A stretch of DNA of 55,508 nucleotides, from contig NZ_JAIBOA010000037.1 in the NCBI RefSeq assembly GCF_019458805.1, forward strand, positions 1 through 55,508. The letters are read 5' to 3'. Below are positions 41,393-47,242 of this stretch, piece by piece. Under the pieces are notes generated by a model that saw only the letters and a program-made list of their open reading frames with translations, was not told where the DNA came from and made no database searches. Positions within the stretch are counted from its first letter, which is position 1; each line of letters begins with the position of its first letter. A program made the position numbers and the translations under genes. Source of the DNA: Actinomadura parmotrematis. GTDB lineage: Bacteria > Actinomycetota > Actinomycetes > Streptosporangiales > Streptosporangiaceae.

Positions 41393-41409
41393 ATAGGAAA
41401 GTTTCCTAT
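41393..41409. promoter_or_regulatory. 17-bp palindrome upstream of the AA10 relic
   Basis: ATAGGAAA-G-TTTCCTAT is a perfect palindrome directly upstream of the retained ribosome site. AT-rich GGAAA/TTTCC palindromes of this kind precede chitin-degradation genes in streptomycetes, so it is probably the old regulatory site of the relic. Confidence 0.5.
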
Positions 41410-41494
41410 TTAACTGGAGGGCGACCGCCGTCCGGCCGGCTGCCAAGGCCCGGAGCGGCTAGGCTGGTCGGCCCCCGCGGACAAGGAGTGACGG

Positions 41495-42112
41495 GTGCTC
41501 ATCATCTTCGGCCTGCGCGTCCTGCTCGGCACGATCGGCACGGGCGTCTTCCACTGCCCCCAGTGCGGCGGCGACCGGGAGTACCGGCTGCGGCGCGGCC
41601 GCAACTGGTTCACGCTGTTCTTCATCCCGGTGATCCCGCTGAACCGCACCGGCGGCGAGATCGTCGAGTGCGGCACCTGCCACGGGCGCTGGACGCCCGG
41701 CGTCCTGACCGTCCCGACGGCGGCGCACCTCGCCACCGTGCCCGCCACGCTGGTGCGCCTCGCCGTCGCCCAGGCGCTGCGGTCGGGCGACGTCACCCAC
41801 GGCCCGGCCCGCGACCGCGCGGTCGCCGCCGTCCACCGGGCCGGCGACCCGGCCTACGACGGGACCGTCCTCGACGCCGACATGGCCCGCCCCTTCGACC
41901 AGGTGCGCGCCGAGATGGCCCGCGGCGCGGGCGTCCTCGCCCCGCAGGTCCGCGAGGACGTGCTGCGCGCCGCCGCCGAGGTCGCCCTCGCCGACGGCCC
42001 GCTCACCGTCTCCGAGGAGGAGACCCTGGGCGCCGTCGGCGCCGACCTGGACCTCACCCGCGTCCAGGTGACCGGCGTGCTCGCCCTCGCCCGCCAGGAC
42101 GGCGGCCGCTGA
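41495..42112 (+). CDS. Zinc-ribbon and TerB-like domain protein
   Basis: A 205-residue protein. An N-terminal hydrophobic stretch (LIIFGLRVLLGTIGTGVF) leads into a zinc ribbon (FHCPQCGG and VECGTCHGRW, two CxxC pairs) with a hydrophobic FTLFFIPVIPLNR between them. The C-terminal ~70 residues (LAPQVREDVLRAAAEVALADGPLTVSEEETLGAVGADLDL) resemble TerB, an acidic helical metal-binding fold. Function is unknown; TerB-type domains occur in stress and phage-defence contexts, but nothing here supports that. The GTG at 41495 has AAGGAG about 9 nt upstream. Confidence 0.8.
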   Translation: MLIIFGLRVLLGTIGTGVFHCPQCGGDREYRLRRGRNWFTLFFIPVIPLNRTGGEIVECGTCHGRWTPGVLTVPTAAHLATVPATLVRLAVAQALRSGDVTHGPARDRAVAAVHRAGDPAYDGTVLDADMARPFDQVRAEMARGAGVLAPQVREDVLRAAAEVALADGPLTVSEEETLGAVGADLDLTRVQVTGVLALARQDGGR

Positions 42113-42180
42113 CCGCCGTCCCTTCCTGCCGGGGACGTGAGGCCCGGCGGGAAGGGTTGCCGCTGCGATAGTCTGTTGGT

Positions 42181-42207
42181 ATGCGAGCCCGGCTGCTCCT
42201 TAGCTGA
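42181..42207 (+). CDS. leuS leader peptide MRARLLLS
   Basis: A nine-codon frame (ATG CGA GCC CGG CTG CTC CTT AGC TGA) holding three consecutive Leu codons of three different types. A -10-like GATAGT lies at 42167-42172, putting the transcript start within one or two bases of the ATG, so the leader would be leaderless. It is followed by two hairpins and then leuS, the layout of ribosome-mediated attenuation sensing charged tRNA-Leu. Confidence 0.7.
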   Translation: MRARLLLS

Positions 42208-42265
42208 CCGCGGCGGCGGACTGAGACGCCACCGCGGTGACCCCTCCTGCGCGAGGGGTTCTTCT
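42207..42265 (+). promoter_or_regulatory. leuS attenuator hairpins
   Basis: Hairpin 1 (42207-42238) pairs ACCGCGGCGGCG with CGCCACCGCGGT, 11 of 12 bp. Hairpin 2 (42240-42259) pairs ACCCCTC with GAGGGGT around CTGCGC and is followed by TCTTCT, like a terminator. Its 3' arm GAGGGG is also a Shine-Dalgarno 7 nt before ATG 42266, so it could block either transcription or translation. I could not find an obvious competing antiterminator pairing. Confidence 0.6.
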
Positions 42266-44785
42266 ATGTCAGCGGCAGCCCATTCGACCTTTCGTGAAGG
42301 ACCGGAGCCAGTGACCGTGAGCAGCGACGAGCAGTACGACCCGCGGGCAGTTCAGGACAAGTGGCAGGCCCGCTGGGAACAGCTCCGGCCGTTCCGGGCC
42401 GACGACGCCGACGGCTCGCGCGAGCGCCGCTACACCCTGGACATGTTCCCCTACCCCTCGGGCGACCTGCACATGGGCCACGCCGAGGCGTTCGCCATCG
42501 GCGACGTGCCCGCCCGCTTCGCCCTGCAGCGCGGCTGCAACGTGCTGCACCCGATCGGCTGGGACTCCTTCGGCCTGCCCGCCGAGAACGCCGCGATCAA
42601 GCGCGACTCGCACCCGTCGGAGTGGACCTACGCCAACATCGAGACGCAGGCCGCCTCGTTCCGCCGCTACGCGCCGTCCTTCGACTGGTCGCGGCGGCTG
42701 CACACCTCCGACCCCGAGTACTACCGGTGGACGCAGTGGCTGTTCCTGCGCTTCTACGAGCGGGGCCTCGCCTACCGCAAGGGCGGCCAGGTCAACTGGT
42801 GCCCGAACGACCAGACGGTGCTGGCCAACGAGCAGGTCGTCGGCGGGCACTGCGAGCGCTGCGGCGCGCTGGTGGAGAAGCGGGTGCTGACCCAGTGGTA
42901 CTTCAAGATCACTGACTACGCGGACCGGCTGCTGGACGACATGGCGCAGCTGGAGGGCGGCTGGCCCGAGCGGGTGCTGCTGATGCAGCGCAACTGGATC
43001 GGCCGCTCCACCGGCGCCGACGTCCACTTCGCCATCGAGGGCCGCGCCGAGCCCGTCACCGTCTACACCACGCGCCCCGACACGCTGTTCGGCGCCACCT
43101 TCATGGTCGTCGCCGCCGACGCCGCGCTGGCCGAGGAGATCGTCGCGCCCGAGCGGCGCGCCGCGTTCGAGGCCTACCGGGACGAGGTGTCGCGCGAGAG
43201 CGAGATCGAGCGGCTGTCCAGCGAGCGCGAGAAGACCGGCGTCTTCCTCGGCCGCTACGCCGTCAACCCGGTGACCGGCGACCGCATCCCGGTCTGGGCG
43301 TCGGACTACGTGCTGGCCGAGTACGGGCACGGCGCGATCATGGCGGTGCCCGCGCACGACCAGCGCGACCTGGACTTCGCGCTGAAGTTCGGCCTGCCGG
43401 TCCGCGTCGTCGTGGAGACCGGGCAGCCCGACCCGGCCGAGACCGGCGTCGCGACCGCCGGCGACGGCGCCCTGGTCAACTCCGGCCCGGTCGACGGGCT
43501 GGCCAAGGCCGAGGCGATCGAGCGGATCACGCAGGTGCTGGAGGAGCGCGGCACCGGCAAGGCCGCCGTCAACTTCCGGCTGCGCGACTGGCTGGTCTCC
43601 CGGCAGCGCTTCTGGGGCTGCCCGATCCCGATCGTGCACTGCCCGTCCTGCGGCGAGGTCCCCGTCCCCGACGAGCAGCTGCCGGTGCGGCTGCCGGAGA
43701 ACCTGCGCGGCGCCGACCTGGCGCCCAAGGGCACCTCGCCGCTCGCCGCGGCCGAGGACTGGGTCAACGTCGACTGCCCCAAGTGCGGGGGCGCCGCCAA
43801 GCGCGACTCCGACACCATGGACACCTTCGTCGACTCGTCCTGGTACTACTTCCGGTACTGCTCGCCGACCTACGAGGACGGCCCGTTCGACGTCGAGGCG
43901 GTCCGCCGCTGGATGCCGGTCGACCAGTACACCGGCGGCGTCGAGCACGCCATCCTGCACCTGCTGTACAGCCGGTTCTTCACCAAGGTCCTGTACGACA
44001 TGGGCATGGTGGACTTCACCGAGCCCTTCGCGCGGCTGCTCAACCAGGGCCAGGTGATCCTGAACGGCAAGGGCATGTCCAAGTCCACCGGCAACCTGGT
44101 GGACCTCGGGGAGCAGATCGAGGAGTCGGGCGTCGACGTCGTCCGGCTGGCGATGCTGTTCTCCGGGCCGCCCGAGGACGACATCGACTGGGCGGACGTG
44201 TCGCCGTCCGGCATGTACAAGTTCCTGGCCCGCGTGCACCGCATCGCGGCCGAGGTGACGTCCGCGCCCGGCACCGACCCGGCCGGCGGCGACGCCGAGC
44301 TGCGCCGCGCCACGCACCGCGCCGTCGACGAGGCGACCGCGATGATCGAGGCGAACCGCTTCAACGTGGCCATCGCGCGGATCATGACGCTGGTCAACGC
44401 GGCCCGCAAGGCCATCGACTCCGGTCCCGGCGCCGGCGACCCGGCGGTCCGCGAGGCCGCCGAGACGATCGCGCTGATGCTGTCGCTGTTCGCGCCCTAC
44501 ACCGCCGAGGAGGCGTGGGAGGTGCTCGGGCACGAGGCGCCGGTCGTCCGGGCGGGCTGGCCGGCCGCCGACCCGGCGCTGCTGGTCGAGGAGGCCGTCA
44601 CCTGCGTCGTGCAGGTGGCGGGCAAGGTCCGCGACCGGCTGGAGGTGGCGCCGTCCATCGGGGAGGCCGAGCTGGAGCGGCTGGCGCTGGCCTCGCCGAA
44701 GGTGGCCGAGGCGCTCGGCGGCGCGGGCATCGCCAAGGTCATCGTGCGCGCCCCCAAGATCGTGAACATCGTGCCGCAGCGCTGA
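42266..44785 (+). CDS. leuS: Leucyl-tRNA synthetase
   Basis: An 839-residue class Ia synthetase that charges tRNA-Leu. The HIGH motif is HMGHAEAF, KMSKS is GMSKSTGN, and the CP1 editing domain shows TTRPDTLFGATF and the Asp in HDQRDLDFA. A zinc-type pair (CPNDQ/CERCG, CPSCG/CPKCG) is in the insertion. Order and length are those of bacterial LeuRS. ATG 42266 has GAGGGG 7 nt upstream inside hairpin 2; GTG 42311 with AAGGA upstream is an equally usable start and would give 824 residues. It lies directly behind a Leu-codon leader peptide, so expression is probably tuned to leucyl-tRNA supply. Confidence 0.97.
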   Translation: MSAAAHSTFREGPEPVTVSSDEQYDPRAVQDKWQARWEQLRPFRADDADGSRERRYTLDMFPYPSGDLHMGHAEAFAIGDVPARFALQRGCNVLHPIGWDSFGLPAENAAIKRDSHPSEWTYANIETQAASFRRYAPSFDWSRRLHTSDPEYYRWTQWLFLRFYERGLAYRKGGQVNWCPNDQTVLANEQVVGGHCERCGALVEKRVLTQWYFKITDYADRLLDDMAQLEGGWPERVLLMQRNWIGRSTGADVHFAIEGRAEPVTVYTTRPDTLFGATFMVVAADAALAEEIVAPERRAAFEAYRDEVSRESEIERLSSEREKTGVFLGRYAVNPVTGDRIPVWASDYVLAEYGHGAIMAVPAHDQRDLDFALKFGLPVRVVVETGQPDPAETGVATAGDGALVNSGPVDGLAKAEAIERITQVLEERGTGKAAVNFRLRDWLVSRQRFWGCPIPIVHCPSCGEVPVPDEQLPVRLPENLRGADLAPKGTSPLAAAEDWVNVDCPKCGGAAKRDSDTMDTFVDSSWYYFRYCSPTYEDGPFDVEAVRRWMPVDQYTGGVEHAILHLLYSRFFTKVLYDMGMVDFTEPFARLLNQGQVILNGKGMSKSTGNLVDLGEQIEESGVDVVRLAMLFSGPPEDDIDWADVSPSGMYKFLARVHRIAAEVTSAPGTDPAGGDAELRRATHRAVDEATAMIEANRFNVAIARIMTLVNAARKAIDSGPGAGDPAVREAAETIALMLSLFAPYTAEEAWEVLGHEAPVVRAGWPAADPALLVEEAVTCVVQVAGKVRDRLEVAPSIGEAELERLALASPKVAEALGGAGIAKVIVRAPKIVNIVPQR

Positions 44786-44795
44786 GGCGGCGGGT

Positions 44796-44819
44796 GCGGC
44801 GCCCGATCCGGGGCGCCGC
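44796..44819. terminator. Hairpin between leuS and lexA
   Basis: GCGGCGCCC (44796-44804) and GGGCGCCGC (44811-44819) form a 9-bp perfect stem with a 6-nt loop between the convergent genes leuS and lexA. There is no T tract; function as a terminator is inferred from position. Confidence 0.5.
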
Positions 44820-44924
44820 GCCCGCGGCACGTCCCGGCGGGCGGCGTGCGGGCACGGCTGCGACCCCGGGCGGCGGGGGGCCGGCCGGGGTCGTGGCGGG
44901 GCGGTCAGGAGCGGCGGGCGCCGG

Positions 44925-45617
44925 CTACATCTTGCGGAGGACGGCGACCACGCGGCCGAGGACCGACGCCTCGTCGCCCGGGATGGGCTCGTAGGCGGCG
45001 TTCTGCGGCATCAGCCAGATGTGGCCGTCCTTGCGCTTGAAGGTCTTCACGGTGGCCTCGCCGTCGATCATGGCGGCGACGATGTCGCCCTGCTCGGCGA
45101 CCGGCTGCTGGCGGACCACGACCCAGTCGCCGTCGGCGATGGCGGCCTCGATCATCGAGTCGCCGCTCACCTTCAGCAGGAAGTGGGTGCCCTCGCCGAC
45201 GAGCTGCTTCGGCAGCGTGAAGACGTCCTCGACGGCCTCCTCGGCGAGGATCGGGCCGCCGGCGGCGATCCGGCCGACGAGCGGCACGTAGGCGGGCGCC
45301 TGGCGGACGGCGGGGTCGGTGACGGCGTCGAACGGCTCGTCCTCGGTGCGGACGGGGGTGGCGCCCGGGACGCGCACCTCGACGGCGCGGGGACGGTTCG
45401 GGTCGCGGCGGAGGAAGCCCTTGCGCTGGAGCGTGCGCAGCTGGTGCGAGACGCTGGAGGTGCTGGTCAGGCCGACGGCCTCGCCGATCTCGCGCATCGA
45501 CGGCGGGTAGCCGCGGCGGTTCACCGAGTCGCGGATGACCTCCAGCACCATGCGCTGGCGCTGGGTCAGGCCGGTCTCGTCGCTGGGACCGTCGGGCAAC
45601 TCCCGGACCTTGCTCAT
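44925..45617 (-). CDS. lexA: SOS repressor LexA
   Basis: A 230-residue repressor. The N-terminal winged helix (LTQRQRMVLEVIRDSVNRRGY; TSTSSVSHQLRTLQRKGFL) binds SOS boxes. The cleavage site is Ala119-Gly120 (RIAAGGP) and the self-cleavage dyad is Ser154 (SGDSM) and Lys191 (EATVKTF). On RecA activation it cleaves itself and releases DNA-repair genes. The ATG at 45617 has an AGGAGAG-type site upstream. Two near-consensus SOS boxes lie between it and the divergent LysM gene, so both are expected to be under LexA control. Confidence 0.97.
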   Translation of the reverse strand: MSKVRELPDGPSDETGLTQRQRMVLEVIRDSVNRRGYPPSMREIGEAVGLTSTSSVSHQLRTLQRKGFLRRDPNRPRAVEVRVPGATPVRTEDEPFDAVTDPAVRQAPAYVPLVGRIAAGGPILAEEAVEDVFTLPKQLVGEGTHFLLKVSGDSMIEAAIADGDWVVVRQQPVAEQGDIVAAMIDGEATVKTFKRKDGHIWLMPQNAAYEPIPGDEASVLGRVVAVLRKM

Positions 45618-45689
45618 CGCTCGCTCTCCTCCTGGCGCTGGGGACCGTCACTCCTTGTCATGAGACGGTATCGCGTTCCGGCCGGATGA

Positions 45690-45705
45690 TCAAACAATTG
45701 TTCGA
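45690..45705. promoter_or_regulatory. LexA (SOS) box, lexA side
   Basis: TCAAACAATTGTTCGA matches the actinobacterial SOS box TCGAAC-N4-GTTCGA with one mismatch (A for G at position 3). It is 73 bp upstream of the lexA start. Confidence 0.8.
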
Positions 45706-45745
45706 AGACGGTGCTCGCCACGGGGGTGCGTCCTGTTGTAGAACA

Positions 45746-45761
45746 TCGTACAGGCGTTCGA
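45746..45761. promoter_or_regulatory. LexA (SOS) box, LysM side
   Basis: TCGTACAGGCGTTCGA matches TCGAAC-N4-GTTCGA with one mismatch (T for A at position 4). It lies 56 bp upstream of the LysM gene. Confidence 0.75.
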
Positions 45762-45816
45762 TCGAAAATCCATTCGAGGGTCGGGATCGTCGGCAGGTCG
45801 CGAGGGGGTACCCGGG

Positions 45817-46365
45817 ATGAGCGGCGCACTTCGACGGGGGCACGCGGTGGCGTACAGCGCGGCGGGACGCTGCGGTCCGGCGCGCCGCGCGGGGGCGGGC
45901 GGCGTCCGCGCGGGCGGCGCGCGTCCGGGGGAGGGGCCGCGGCGGCTACGCCTTGTAGAGGACTGCACGGGCGTCCCGGAGGCCGCGCCGGAGCCGGCGG
46001 AGGCCCCGGCGCCGGCGCCGCGCGAGCGGCGGCCGTCCGCGCCCCCGCAGGGCCTGCGACTCACCCGGCGCGGGCGGGTGGTGCTCGTCACATTCGTGGC
46101 CGCGGTGCTGCTCGCGGCCCTGTGGGCGACGGCGGGCCGCGGCGCGCGGGCCGGGTCGGGCGCGCGTCCGGCGAGCGACCGGGCCCCCGGCGGCCCTAGG
46201 GTGGTCTCCGTCGTGGTCGGGCCCGGCGACACCCTCTGGGACATCGCGCTGCGGACCGATCCGCACGCCGATCCGCGCCGCACCGTCCGCCGCATCAGCG
46301 ATCTCAACGGCCTGTCCGGGTCCATCGTCCAGCCCGGCCAGCGGCTGCGCGTGCCCGCACGCTGA
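45817..46365 (+). CDS. LysM protein, SOS-linked division-inhibitor type (ChiZ/Rv2719c-like)
   Basis: A 182-residue protein with a long basic, Pro/Ala-rich cytoplasmic part, one transmembrane helix (VVLVTFVAAVLLAALWATAG, about residues 86-105) and a C-terminal LysM domain outside the membrane (VGPGDTLWDIALRTDPHADPRRTVRRISDLNGL). It is divergent from lexA behind an SOS box, the same position as the M. tuberculosis LysM protein Rv2719c (ChiZ), which halts division during SOS. The same role is likely by context. The ATG at 45817 has GAGGGGG about 8 nt upstream. A weak hairpin (46421-46443) follows. Confidence 0.85.
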   Translation: MSGALRRGHAVAYSAAGRCGPARRAGAGGVRAGGARPGEGPRRLRLVEDCTGVPEAAPEPAEAPAPAPRERRPSAPPQGLRLTRRGRVVLVTFVAAVLLAALWATAGRGARAGSGARPASDRAPGGPRVVSVVVGPGDTLWDIALRTDPHADPRRTVRRISDLNGLSGSIVQPGQRLRVPAR

Positions 46366-46552
46366 TCGCCCCCCGGATCCCGGGTGTCCGCGCAGGTCGG
46401 GGCGGGTACGGGCGCGGTACGGCGATCACCGCCCGTGATCGTCCGATCGCGACACGCCGGGCGGGCCGCGCGCAGGCCCGATGTGACCAGGGTCTACGCG
46501 CGGGGCCGGTGATCCAGGTTGCGAAGCCCCCGGCCGCGTTCTACGGTTGACC

Positions 46553-46599
46553 ACAACATCTAGTAGTTACACCGATGTGATTAACCACAGGTTGTGTTC
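46553..46599. promoter_or_regulatory. Candidate NrdR boxes upstream of nrdRJ
   Basis: ACAACATCTAGTAGTT (46553-46568) resembles the NrdR box (acaCwAtATaTwGtgt) as known in actinobacteria. A weaker copy, ACCACAGGTTGTGTTC (46584-46599), lies 31 bp on, the usual phasing of paired NrdR boxes. TTGACC at 46547-46552 is a possible -35. Confidence 0.55.
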
Positions 46600-46641
46600 C
46601 TGTGGAGCCGGCGTCGGTGCGGTCAGGGAGGGGAGGGCGCG

Positions 46642-47118
46642 GTGCACTGCCCGTTCTGCCGCAACCCCGACACCAAGGTCATCGACAGCCGCTCCACCGA
46701 CGACGGGGCCGCGATCCGGCGGCGCCGCTCGTGCCCGGAGTGCGGCAAGCGGTTCACGACCCAGGAGAACGTGCTCCTCATGGTGGCCAAGCGCAGCGGG
46801 GTCACCGAGCCGTTCTCCCGAGACAAGATCATCGCCGGGGTGCGCAGGGCCTGCCAGGGCCGCCCGGTCGACGAGGATGCGCTCGCCAAGCTGGGGCAGC
46901 GGGTGGAGGAGGCCCTGCGGGCGACGGGGGCCGCGGAGATCCCCTCGCACGAGGTGGGACTCACGATCCTCGGCCCGCTCGGCGAACTCGACGAGGTCGC
47001 CTACCTGCGCTTCGCCTCGGTGTACCGGGGCTTCGAGTCGCTGGACGACTTCGCCCGGGAGATCGACGTGCTGCGCCGCGCGGCCGGCCCCTCGGGGACC
47101 GCGCCGCCACCGCGCTGA
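46642..47118 (+). CDS. nrdR: Ribonucleotide reductase repressor NrdR
   Basis: A 158-residue regulator. The N-terminal zinc ribbon has Cys3, Cys6, Cys31 and Cys34 (HCPFC; SCPECGKRF) and the rest is an ATP-cone (VAKRSGVTEPFSRDKIIAGVRRAC) that senses ATP/dATP. It represses ribonucleotide reductase genes. The GTG at 46642 has GGGAGGG about 6 nt upstream and gives the normal N-terminus; the frame from 46594 is too long. It is followed in the same direction by nrdJ, the usual nrdRJ operon of actinomycetes. Confidence 0.96.
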   Translation: MHCPFCRNPDTKVIDSRSTDDGAAIRRRRSCPECGKRFTTQENVLLMVAKRSGVTEPFSRDKIIAGVRRACQGRPVDEDALAKLGQRVEEALRATGAAEIPSHEVGLTILGPLGELDEVAYLRFASVYRGFESLDDFAREIDVLRRAAGPSGTAPPPR

Positions 47119-47158
47119 CGCACCAACTGCACAGGCGTTCATTCGACTTTCGCGAGAG

Positions 47159-47189
47159 CGCCCCCGGCCGCGGTAACGGGCCGGGGGCG
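47159..47189 (+). terminator. Intergenic hairpin between nrdR and nrdJ
   Basis: An 11-bp perfect stem (CGCCCCCGGCC with GGCCGGGGGCG) with a 9-nt loop lies between the two genes. It may cause partial termination or protect the nrdJ message. Confidence 0.5.
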
Positions 47190-47242
47190 GAACCAGTTGT
47201 TCCTGGACAGGGCCCGGCGGGAGGGCCCGGAGGGGGTAGGCC

